From: Demequina litorisediminis
Lineage (GTDB): Bacteria > Actinomycetota > Actinomycetes > Actinomycetales > Demequinaceae
NCBI RefSeq assembly: GCF_030161615.1
Contig: NZ_BSUN01000001.1
Coordinates: forward strand, 1,860,001 to 1,924,000
Length of the DNA: 64,000 nt
Direction of reading: 5' to 3'
The notes beneath the pieces are model-generated. The model was not told where the DNA came from. It saw only the letters and a list, made by a program, of their open reading frames with translations, and ran no database searches. Of this stretch, positions 30,064-40,122 are shown piece by piece. Every line of letters starts with the position of its first letter. Position 1 is the stretch's first letter. The position numbers and the translations under genes were made by a program.

Positions 30064-30890
30064 ATGCGCATCGACCTCCACACGCACTCGACCGTCTCTG
30101 ACGGCACCGGCTCACCCGCCCAGGTGATGCGTGAGGCCGCCGATGCGGGCCTCGATGTGGTCGCGCTGACCGACCACGACAGCATCAGGGGCTGGGACGA
30201 GGCGACTGCGGCGGCGCACGATGCCGGGGTGCGATTCGTCCCCGGCATCGAGGTCTCGTGCCGTCATCGCGGCACCTCGATTCACCTGCTCGCCTACTGG
30301 CACGATCGCACCGACGCCGACGTGCGGGACATGCTGGCGCTGACCCGAGAGGCGCGTGTGCACCGGGCGCAGGCGATCGTGGGGGTGCTGGCCGACGACT
30401 TCCCCCTCACCTGGGATGCCGTCGCGGAGAGGGCCGCGGGCGGCACGGTGGGACGGCCGCATATCGCCGATGCGCTCGTCGACCTGGGTGTGGTGCCTAC
30501 ACGCGATGCCGCATTCGACCGCATCCTGGCGCCGGGTTCGCGCTACTACGTGCCGCATTTCGCCCCGGAGGTCACCGCGGCCGTCGCGACGATGAGGCGA
30601 GCCTGGCGGCGTGACGGTCTTCGCACACCCGGCCGCGAGCGCTCGCGGCAAGGTGGTCCCCGACCGCGTCATCAAGAGCATGGCCGATGCGGGCCTGGTC
30701 GGCATCGAGATCGATCACCGAGACCACGATGCTGCGGCGAGGGACCGGCTGGTCGCGGTCGCCGATGCGTGGGGGCTGGTGCGCACCGGTGCCAGCGACT
30801 ATCACGGCACAGGCAAGGCTCAATCGGCTCGGGGAGCACCTCACGAGCCCGGAGGCGTTCGCCGCGCTCGAGGCGGCGCGGGGGCGGTAG
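30064..30890 (+). CDS. PHP-domain phosphoesterase
   Basis: After repair 274 residues of the TrpH/YciV type PHP family, metal-dependent phosphoesterases that include 3',5'-nucleoside bisphosphate phosphatase and RNase AM. Metal ligands are visible in DLHTHSTVSDGTGSP, ALTDHDSIRGW, PGIEVSC, GRPHIADAL, VFAHPAAS and GASDYHGTGKLNRLG. Extra bases near 30606 and 30820 revert to AGCT. ATG 30064 precedes the first motif directly; its own ribosome site is weak. Confidence 0.9.
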
Positions 30891-30920
30891 CGAGCACCGG
30901 CATCGGCGCACCGCATGTCA

Positions 30921-31384
30921 CTACGCCTGCTTGCGCATCTTGACCGTAGTGATGTCGTAGCCGACCGAGGTATAGAGGCGTCGTGCGGCGTCGTTGTGCC
31001 CGAAGACGCTCAGCCCCAACGTTCGTGCGCCGTTGTCGCGGGCGTGGTCTTCGGCGAGCAGCATGGCCGCTCGTCCATAGCCCTTTCCGCGATGCTCGGG
31101 CTCGACGAGGACATCCCACACCCACCATGAGGAGGGGTCCCCGGAGTTGTCGCGGCCGATCCAGAGGTACCCGACAGTTTCGCCATCGTCCACGAGGTCG
31201 AACGCCGCGTGGTCCGCCGTGTCGGCGCCTCCGGGGAAGGCTTGTTCGAGGGCATCTCTGGCACTGCCTCGGCGGAGGCCCGGTCTTGCCCGGCCGCGAT
31301 GAGATCCGCTGTGTAGGCGGCGTGGCAGCGCTCTTGCCATGCGGGAAAACTGTCCATGCCCATGGGGGCCAGGGAGATTGTCAT
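30921..31384 (-). CDS. GNAT family N-acetyltransferase
   Basis: After repair 154 residues. The core GNAT strand and acetyl-CoA loop read VWDVLVEPEHRGKGYGRAAM, followed by LGLSVFGHNDAARRLYTSVG. An N-terminal part with MDSFPAWQERCHAAYTADLI is typical of the actinobacterial subgroup. Substrate unknown. Near 31261 one base is missing; reading GCAGCTGCC for GCAGTGCC restores frame and AGCT. ATG 31384 is the start; the divergent GH30-GH43 promoter lies just beyond it. Confidence 0.82.
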
Positions 31385-31406
31385 GGCCCCAGTGTCGCAG
31401 CCACCC

Positions 31407-31467
31407 TTGTCACGGTGTCCGAAACGTCCCTATGATTGCTCTCGCCGAATGTTAACGTCAACATTCG
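31407..31467 (+). promoter_or_regulatory. Promoter with LacI-type operator for the GH30-GH43 gene
   Basis: TTGTCA (31407-31412) and TATGAT (31431-31436) with an 18-bp spacer form a good promoter. Just downstream, covering the expected transcript start, lies the near-perfect palindrome CGAATGTTA...CAACATTCG (31446-31467), whose core TGTTAACGTCAACA matches the usual LacI-family operator form. Sugar-released repression is expected (inference). No LacI gene is in the window. Confidence 0.7.
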
Positions 31468-31518
31468 ACGCCCGACCACCGCCGCAATGACGCGGCCACC
31501 GCCAACGGAAAGACGACG

Positions 31519-34500
31519 ATGTCTCGACGAGCGATCACCAGCGCGACCCTCATTGCCGCGCTTCTCGGCACCACCATGGTGGCGATTCCCACCGCCGCGC
31601 ACGCGGCCGAGCAGGTCACGATCACGCCCAACCCCGCATACGCCGGCGACGAGTTCGAGGGCTGGGGCACCAGCCTCGTGTGGTTCGCGAACGCCACAGG
31701 CGGCTACCCGGCGGATGTCCGCCAAGACCTCTTCGACAAGGTGTTTGGTGACGACGGCCTTAATCTCAACATCGCCCGATACAACATCGGCGGCGGCAAC
31801 GCGACGGACGTTCCGTCGTACCTGCGCCCCGGGGGCGCCGTGGAGGGGTGGTGGAACCCGGACCTCGAGGCCGAGGATGACGAGGGCACGGTGACCGCGA
31901 CGTACGCCGATCGCGACCGCTACGCGGCAGTGTGGGACGGCGACGACCCTGCCTCGTACAACCTCGACGCCGACGCGACGCAGCGCTGGTGGCTCGATGC
32001 GCTCGCGGGCACCATCACGACGTGGGAGGCATTCTCGAACTCCCCGCCCTACTTCCTCACCGAGAGTGGCTTCGTCTCCGGTGGCATCAACAACGGCTCC
32101 TCTGAGCAGGCTCGCGGCCGAAGACATGGACGCGTTCGCCGACTACCTCGTGACCGTTGTGGAGGAGCCTCGAGAGCGCACACGGCATCGATTTCGATTC
32201 TTTGGAGCCGTTCAACGAGCCCAACACCAACTACTGGTCCACGCGGCTCGGTGCCGACGGCTGGCCCACCACGGCGAGCCGACAGGAGGGCGCCCACATC
32301 GGCCCCGCGGCCCAGGACGCCATGATTCAGGCGCTCGCGTCTCGTCTTGCGGAGCCGGGTACGGCGACGGACGTGCCGATTGCCGCCATGGACGAGACCA
32401 ACCCCAGCACCTTTGTCACGAACTGGAATGGGTGGAGCGGTCAGTCGCGCGATGCCGTGGCGCGCCTCAACGTCCACACCTATGGCACGGGCGACCGGAT
32501 GGTGGCCCGTGACGTGGCAAAGTCTAGCGACAAGCCACTATGGATGAGCGAGGTGGGCGGCGACTGGGATGGCACCGGATTCAACCTCACCAACATCGAC
32601 AACGGGCTGGGCCTTGCCACGCGGATCGTGGATGACCTGCGTGAGCTCGAGCCTTCCGCATGGGTCTTCTGGCAGCCCGTCGAGGACCTGTACAACATGG
32701 AGAAGGTCGAGAACCTCAACTGGGGAAGCGTCTTCATCGACTTTGACTGCAATGCCGATGGCGACTCGGAGCGGCGTCTTGCCGATGGCGACGCGGACCC
32801 CTCATGTGGCGTCTCGACCAACGCGACCTACAACACCGCACGGAACTTTACGCACTACATCGAGCCGGGCGACCGCCTGATTCCCACGAATGACGGCCAG
32901 ACCACCGCGGCCGTCGCCGCGGAAGGTGACGGTGCCGCGATCGTTCACGTCAACGACGGCGACGAGGAACGCGCTGTGACGCTCGACCTGTCGCTGTTCG
33001 GCAACATCGAGGCCGGTGCCACGGTGACTCCCATCGTCACCACCGAGTCGCCCGCCTCCGACACCACAGCGAACGCCCTGGTCAGCGGCGCCGCCGTCGC
33101 AGTGGATCCCTCCACCGGTTCCGCGACCCTGACCGTCCCGGCCAAGTCCGTGACTACCTTCGTGGTGAACGGCGTCTCGGGGGTTGCCGCCGAGGCGCCC
33201 GCGTTCCGCGACGGCGACAGCGTGCAGCTTCAAGGCATCCAGAGCGGGAAGCCGCTCACGGTGGACGGCGACGCCGTCGTGATCGACTCGGTCGACACCA
33301 GCACAGCGGGCGTCGCCGCGCAGTCGTGGACCGTTCACGGCGTCTCGGGTGAGGGCTCGCAACGCCAGCACGTGGCGCTCGAATCGGGCGATAGTACCTT
33401 CCTCGCGCTCGATGGCACGTCGGTGGTGATGGCTGATGCGACGCTCGCCGAGGCGCTCGCCGACGAGTCCCTTCAGTGGATTCCGACGACCACGGACGGC
33501 TCGACCTTCGCGCTCGTGTCGGCCGCGGACGCGCGGGTGCTTGACGTCAACGGGCAGTCGAGCGCCGATGGTGCAGGAGTGGGCTCGTGGACGTCGAACG
33601 GCGGAGGCAATCAGCGGTGGAGCCTCGAGGCGGTCCCCGAGGTCGAGGACCCCGGCACGGACCCTGAGCCTGAGCCAAGCGACGGGGTCCCCTCCACCGA
33701 CGACCCGCCCATCTACAGCCGATTCGAGCCGCTCGCGGATCCGGGCGCGAGCGCCGCGAACTACTTCCAGCCGTACTGGTTTGATTCGGACGGCCGGCAC
33801 ATTCAGGCGCATGGCGGGCAGATCGTCAGCGTCACCGCAGAGCAGGCTGGGCGTCGACTCGGAGGACGTCGTCGCCGCCGAGGAGGGCGGTGAGAGCGTC
33901 TACTACTGGTACGGCGAGGACCGTAGCAACGGCTACTGGGGTAGCCCCGGCGTTGCCGTGTACCGCTCGACGGACCTCATGAACTGGACCAACAAGGGCA
34001 CCGCGATGCGCGCGGTCGCCTCGGACTCCGAACTCACGGAGCCCTACTTCGACGCCCTCTACGACACCGTGGGCGACGACGGCAGCGTGGACCAGGCACG
34101 GGTCGACGAGGTGGGTTACTACCTCAACACCACCCAGGCCGACGACCAGACCGCGATCTTCGAGCGTCCCAAGGTGCTCTACAACGAGCGGGACGACACG
34201 TGGGTCATGTGGTGGCACGCCGACGGGCGGATGACGCCAGGGGGAGCACCTACGCCCGCTCGCTTGCCGCGGTCGCGGTGGCCGACAGCCCCACCGGGCC
34301 GTTCCGCATGACGGGCGCCTACCGCATGTACAACCGCGAGAACTATCAGGCCTGCACCGCCTCTGCGGTGCCGGGTCAGGCGCGCGACATGACCGTGTTC
34401 CAGGACGATGGCGGGACCGCGTACCTCGTGTACTCGTCCGAGGAGAACAACTCTCTGTACATCGCGAAGGCTCAATGACTCGTACACGAACGTCGAGCGC

Positions 34501-37314
34501 ACCACGACAGAGGACGCGGTGGGCATCCAGTACTCCGAGGACGGTACCTACCCGTATCTGTTTGCCGACGGCAGCGCAGATGCTCCCGTGCGCGGCGTCG
34601 ACTTCCAGATCGTCAAGGAATGCGGCCACCTGGAGGCGCCTGCGCTCTTCACCGAGGGCGGGAAGTACTACGTGATCGCCTCCGGCGCGACCGGCTGGGC
34701 CCCGAACCCGCAGACCTACCATTCGGCCGACGAGATCCTCGGCACGTGGATCCGCGGTGTCGAGGCGGACGACGCCTACGAGAACGTCTCCTACAACTCC
34801 ATCCCGGAGGGCGGCGACGGGCTCCTGTCGGTCGGGGACACGCGACGCACGACGTTCGGTTCGCAGTCGACCAACGTCGTGACGCTTGCCCCAGGCAAGC
34901 ACGTCTACATGGGCGACCGCTGGAACGCTGGCGCGTCGGACTCTACGTACGTGTGGCTGCCCATCACCATCGGCGAGGGTGGGCGTCTCGAGATGCGAAA
35001 CCCCGCGGTCGAGGACCCCGAACGCTGGGGTGACGGCTGGGACGAGAGTTACTGGGACGACAAGGGTGCTGGCGAGGGCGTCTGGACAGTGGCAGACGAC
35101 AGCCTGCCCGAGACAGTGAGGCGAGGCGCGGACCCCGCGGAGGTCCTGCCCGACGCGGTCGAGGTCACCACGGATGGCGTCGCGTCCACCGTAGGCGTGA
35201 CCTGGGAGGACGCCGACCTGTCGAGGCTGGGGGTCGTGACCCTGACGGGCACGCTTGACGCAGACGGTTCCTTCGGGGCCGGCCGCGCCTTCACCCGCGA
35301 GGTGCGGGTATGGGACTACGGCATGGTGAACCTCGCCGGTGCGTCGACGGTGACGGTGTCGAGCCGCACATCGCTCGCCGCGACGCTCACCGACGGTGAT
35401 ACCGCCGCCAAGGGGTGGGACGACTGGACCGGATCCGGCTACCCGCTTGCCTCGACCCTGGCGTTCGCCTGGGCCTCGCCTCAGCGGGCCGATGAGGTAG
35501 TCGTGCACACCTATGCCGACGGTGGCGCGACGTGGCCATCCCGCATCGCCGTGGAGTACCGCGACGCTGCAGGCGCCTGGGCGGCATCGGATGTCGCGGT
35601 GGATGTCTCTCAGGAGCCTGGGCGACGGTGCACCGGTGGTGACGCTCGACACCTCCGGTCTGCCCACGACGAGCGGCCTGCGCCTGAGACTCACCACCGA
35701 GACGAACACCTGGCAGTCGATCGCCGAGGTGCAGATCTGGGGCACGCCGGGTGCGACCGATCTGTGCCGTGCGAGCGGCGCGACCGTGACCGGCTCGTTC
35801 CACCAGACGGAGTACGAGACGCTACCTGCCGCAAACGCCTGCGACGCCTCGACTTCGACGGCGTGGTCCACGTGGACCTCGGGGACCAAGCGCGACACCG
35901 CGGTCCTGACGGTGACAACGCCGCTCACCTACGACGTCGACGGCGCCACCTTTACCAACGCGGAGGGCGTCATCCGGTCTGTCGCCGTCGAGTACCGCAC
36001 CCCGGCGGGGGAGTGGGCGCCCGTGAGCAACCCGGCTGTGGCGCTGGGCGCTAATGGCACGGTCAGCACCGTGAGCCTTCGATGGGGTGGGGGCGAGCGG
36101 GCTGCGTCTGACCTTCTCGACGCCAGGCTCGTACGTGAAGATCACGAATGTCACGATTCCCGGCGACGGGCCGGTGAGCCTGTGCCAGGGAGGCGAGGTG
36201 AGCGCGAGTTTCCACCAGACGGAGTACTCGACGCTGCCCGCGACGCTCGCGTGCGACGGCTCAGCATCAACCGCGTGGTCGACGTGGACGCAGCAGGGCT
36301 GGCGCGACGCGGTCGACTTCACCATCCAGGCGGCGACTGCACTGCGCCTGGATGAGGTGTCGTTCACGGCGAGCGAGGGCGAGATTGACTCCGTCAGCGT
36401 CGTCTACCAAGGCACGGACGGCGCCTGGCACGGCACCACCGCACAGGACGCCGCGGTGTCGCCTGCGGGCTCTGCCAGCGTGGTGGCGTTCGACCCCGTC
36501 GTCGCGATCGGCCTGCGGATCACGTTCGCGACCCCGGGCTCCTACCTCAAGATCCCCGAGGCTCGTCGCCGCGGGTACCGTCGTGGCCGCACCGGACGGT
36601 ATCGCCGTCGAGGGCCCGGCGAGCGTCGTGGCCGCCGAGTCGATCCCGCTGTCGGCAACGGCTACGCCCGCGGGAGCCGATGCGACGGTCACCTGGGCCA
36701 CATCCGACGCCTCGATCGCGACGGTGAGCGCGTCCGGCGTGGTGTTGGGCGTCGCGCCGGGAGTGGTCACGATCACGGCGACCTCGGGAGCCGATGCGGC
36801 GCTCGCCGACGCTGTCGTGGTGACGGTCCTGCCGTTCGCGTGGGACCCTTCCGCCACCTATGTGAAGGGCGACCAGGTGACATTTGAGGGCGCGGTCTAC
36901 ACGGCCCAGTGGTGGACCAGGGGCGAGGTCCCTGGTTCCGTCGCGGCGGGTGCGTGGGCGCGAGTCGGAGCCCTCGAGACGTGCACGGCGGGCGACGTGA
37001 CGCAGTGGACGGCGAGCGCGGTGTACGTCGCGGGTGACCGCGTCGTCTACGACGGACGCGTCTATGAGGCCGCCTGGTGGACCCGTGGCACCGTGCCGGG
37101 TGGTGCGAGCGGCCCATGGCAGGACCGTGGCGCGTGTGTCGACAGTGGTGAGTCCACGGTCGAGACGTGGGCGTCAAGCACGGTGTACGTCGCGGGTGAT
37201 CAGGTCGCCTTCGATGGTCACCTCTGGCAGGCGCGGTGGTGGACCCGAGGCACCGAGCCCGGCGGCCAGTGGGGTCCGTGGCAGGACCTGGGGGCACTGC
37301 CCGCCGCCTCGTAA
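31519..37314 (+). CDS. Giant secreted GH30-GH43 enzyme with lectin and carbohydrate-binding modules
   Basis: One continuous frame of 1,929 codons after repair. Order: signal peptide (1-30); GH30 domain with FEGWGTSLVWFANATGG, acid/base Glu233 (EPFNEPN) and nucleophile Glu344 (WMSEVGG); a ricin-like lectin region (about 560-715); a GH43 domain from about 730 (YFQPYWFDSDGRHIQAHGG, YYWYGEDRSNGYWGS, STDLMNW); two similar F5/8-type modules each with FHQTEY and DxSxSTAWSTW; a Big2-like domain; three CBM5/12 modules (from about 1770, each with a WWTRG turn). GH30_5-like plus GH43_24-like domains suggest endo-beta-1,6- and exo-beta-1,3-galactanase action on type II arabinogalactan (inference). Extra bases near 32113, 32168, 33847, 34468, 35616, 36078 and 36560 revert to AGCT; a G is missing near 34240. 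Confidence 0.85.
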
Positions 37315-37323
37315 ACTCACCCG

Positions 37324-37357
37324 AGCGGTCTCGGTTCCGCGTGGAGCCGAGACCGCT
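37324..37357 (+). terminator. Hairpin terminator of the GH30-GH43 gene
   Basis: AGCGGTCTCGG (37324-37334) and CCGAGACCGCT (37347-37357) form a perfect 11-bp stem nine bases past the stop. Confidence 0.85.
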
Positions 37358-37406
37358 TGCGCGGAACTCGACGACGGCATCGGCCTCTTCCCCTCCGGAG
37401 ATACGC

Positions 37407-37444
37407 CGAGGGGCGGTACCGTCCTTCGACGATGCCGCCCCTCG
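37407..37444 (-). terminator. Hairpin terminator of the DEAD-box helicase gene
   Basis: CGAGGGGCGG (37407-37416) and CCGCCCCTCG (37435-37444) form a perfect 10-bp stem with an 18-base loop, directly downstream of the helicase stop on the minus strand. Confidence 0.75.
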
Positions 37445-37456
37445 GTCTACTGAGGT

Positions 37457-39066
37457 CTAGCCCTCCTGGGCGGGCGCTGCCTGGCTCGCGCCGCCCTGGC
37501 CGCCGGAACGGCGACGACGACGGTTGCGGTTGCGGCGGGGTGCGCCGTCGCCCTCAGTGGTGGCGCCGCCCTCGGAGCGAGGCGCCTTGGGCTCGTGGCT
37601 TGCTGCCGATGCCTCACCTGAGCCGCCCGAGCGGCTGCGGTTGCGGTTGCCGCCCGAACGGCCGCCGGAGCGGTCTCCGCCCTGGCCACCGCGACCACCA
37701 CGGCCACCCTCGCGGTTGCCGTCACGGCCGCCACGGCTTCCGCCGGACGGCTTCTTGCCGGTCTCGCCGAGGTCCTCGAGCGTCTCGCCCTCGAGTCCCT
37801 CGAGCGTGCGCTTGTCGCGCGGCAGGCGGCCCTTGGTGCCCTCGGGGATCTCGAGGTCGGTGTAGAGGTGCGCGGACGACGAGTAGGTCTCGACGGGCTC
37901 GGGGAAACCGAGGTCGAGCGCCTTGTTGATGAGGCTCCAGCGCGGCACGTCGTCCCAGTCGACGAACGTCACGGCGGTGCCGGTCTTGCCCGCGCGGCCC
38001 GTGCGGCCGATGCGGTGCAGGTACGTCTTCTCGTCCTCGGGGCACTGGTAGTTGACCACGTGGGTCACGTCCTCGACGTCGATGCCTCGCGCCGCGACAT
38101 CGGTGGCGACGAGCACGTCGATCTTGGAGTGGCGGAACGCGCGCAGAGCCTGTTCGCGAGCACCCTGACCCAGGTCGCCGTGAATGGCGCCCGCCGCGAA
38201 GCCGCGGTCGCGCAGGCTCGTCAGAGACCTTGGCTGCGGTGCGCTTGGTGCGTGCGAACACCACCGTGCGGCCGCGGCCGTTGGCCTGCAGGATGCGGGC
38301 GAGGACCTCGATCTTGTCGAGCGCGTGGGCACGGTAGACGACCTGCTTGATGGCCTTGACGGTGGCGCCGTCATCGTCGGGGTCCGCCGCGCGGATGTGG
38401 GTGGGCTGCGTCATGTAGCGCCGAGCCAGCGCCACGACGGCGCCGGGCATGGTGGCCGAGAACAGCATGGTGTGACGCGACGCGGGGGTCGCGGCGAGCA
38501 GCCTCTCGACGTCGGGGAGGAAGCCGAGGTCGAGCATCTCGTCGGCCTCGTCGAGGACGACGGTGCGCACGAACCGCAGGTCGAGGTGACCCTGGTTGAG
38601 CAGGTCGATCATGCGGCCGGGGGTGCCGACCACGACCTCGGCACCCTTGACGAGTGCCTCGATCTGGGGCTCGTAGGCACGGCCGCCGTAGATCTGAACG
38701 ATGCGGGTCGAGCGGTTCTTGGAAGCCGTCTCCAGGTCGCCCGCGACCTGCACGGCAAGCTCACGCGTGGGGGCGACCACGAGGGCCTGCGGCTTTCCGG
38801 GCTCGGCGAGGCTCATCGAAGCCGTCCTCGCCGGGGGAGACGGTGCGGTGCAGCAGCGGCACGCCGAAGCCGAGCGTCTTGCCGGTTCCGGTCTTGGCCT
38901 GGCCGATGATGTCGTGCCCCGAGAGCGCGACAGGCAGAGTCATGGCCTGGATGGGGAACGGCGCGACGATGCCGGCGGACGCGAGAGCCTCCACGATGGC
39001 GGGGTTGACGTTGAAATCGCCGAAAGTCTGATCGGGCGTATGCACGCTGGCATGCGTGTCTGTCAT
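37457..39066 (-). CDS. rhlE: DEAD-box ATP-dependent RNA helicase
   Basis: A 535-residue helicase (after repair) that unwinds RNA in ribosome assembly or decay. Motifs in order: Q motif [84 protein letters not shown]. The last ~110 residues are a Gly/Arg/Asn-rich low-complexity tail (RGG-like), which usually binds RNA and can drive condensates. Extra bases near 38217 and 38812 revert to AGCT, while GAGCTT near 38760 is intact. Homologs (RhlE) sit beside DUF3107 and a TetR gene in mycobacteria, which places this gene at the edge of that conserved block. Confidence 0.9.
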
Positions 39067-39267
39067 GTGGTCCTCTTTGGATGTGCGTGCGCGAGGGGTC
39101 GCGCGGGATCGGCGGGCAGCCGATCGCGAACCATCCAACGCATACGGCCTTCGCTGTCTGCAGCGGCGCCGCGCTTCACATGACGACCGGTCAGCCCCGG
39201 GTCGTGGACCATTCTACGCGTAGGACGCGCGAGCAGGCCATGGTCGTGCGTGAAGCCGCCTGAGACG

Positions 39268-39908
39268 TCACGCTTCCGAGTCGAACGGCGAGGGGCGGGG
39301 GTCGAGCGCCTGGAGCGCGATGGCCTCGATGGCAAAGGCGCTGGATGCGGCGAGTTCTACCTGCGTGGGATCCAGCAGCCACTGGACCTGAAGCCCGTCC
39401 ATGACGGCGAGGATGGACGCCGCGGCGCGCTCGACCTGCACGGGGTCCTCGAGGCCGCGCTCGGCGCACATGGCGCGGAAGGCGTTCACTACCTCGCCGC
39501 GGAGGACGCGGTAGCGGTCCTCGAAGTACTCGCGGCCGGGGTTGGCGTCGGTGACGGATTCCGCGGACAAGACGGCATACGCCTGGACGATGCCGGGGCG
39601 GTCCTGGTTGGCAAAGGCGGTGCGGATGAGGTGGCGGAAGAGTTCGGTGCCGTCGGGAATGTGCTGACCCTCGATGCCCTCGACGTCCGACTCGTCGCGG
39701 TAGCGCAGCACCTCGACAAGGAGGCGGTCCTTCGAGCCGAAGTGGTGCAGGATCCCGGCGTGGGTCATCCCCACTTGCTCCGCGATCTCCGCGAGGGGGC
39801 CGTTGTTGTAGCCCTTCGCGCCGAAGATCTCCAGTGCCGCGGCGAGGATCTCTCGACGCCGCGCGGCCGTCTCGGGACGCGGGGGAGTTGTCGTCTGGTG
39901 GTCGCCAT
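39268..39908 (-). CDS. TetR family transcriptional regulator
   Basis: After repair 213 residues. The N-terminal helix-turn-helix reads ILAAALEIFGAKGYNN and EIAEQVGMTHAGILHHFGSK; the C-terminal two-thirds is an all-helical ligand domain. ATG 39908 becomes the natural start (MATTRRQLPPRP) when one C is added to the C run near 39888; the uncorrected open frame would run upstream to 40008. It is divergent from the GH3 gene and an inverted repeat lies between them, so it may control that operon. Alternatively it is the equivalent of mycobacterial Rv3208, a TetR protein of this gene neighbourhood. Confidence 0.88.
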
Positions 39909-40043
39909 CGTGATCCTCGTTGCGGTGGTCGTCGCGGCCGGCGCGGGTGCGTCGAGCGGTCAGGCCGAGTCTAGGGCGGTGTCTCGCGGGCCGTTCCCGC
40001 GGTGTCATGAGGTCACGAAACGGTATCGATGCCCGCCTCGTGC

Positions 40044-40071
40044 TTGTTACTTACTGACAGCATTGTAAGTT
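40044..40071 (+). promoter_or_regulatory. Promoter overlapped by an inverted repeat (TetR operator candidate)
   Basis: TTGTTA (40044-40049) and TAAGTT (40066-40071) with a 16-bp spacer look like -35 and -10 elements reading toward the GH3 gene. ACTTAC (40049-40054) and GTAAGT (40065-40070) are perfect inverted 6-mers with a 10-base spacer, covering both elements. Binding here would block the promoter; the TetR protein encoded next to it is the obvious candidate (inference). Confidence 0.6.
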
Positions 40072-40122
40072 AGTCGCAACGAGGCCGCCAGGCCCTGATC
40101 CCCGACGACGAGGAGCCTTGCC

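Noticed and set aside
33846-33893. Stop codon separating the GH30 and GH43 parts into two genes
   Set aside because: The stop at 33891 lies in the shifted frame after an AGGCT site. Restoring AGCT continues the frame for another 1,100 codons, and no start site exists for a separate GH43 gene, which would also lack a signal peptide.
33832-35928. 698-residue minus-strand open frame
   Set aside because: It is antisense to the GH43 and binding-module region, has no family motif and reflects GC-rich third-position bias.
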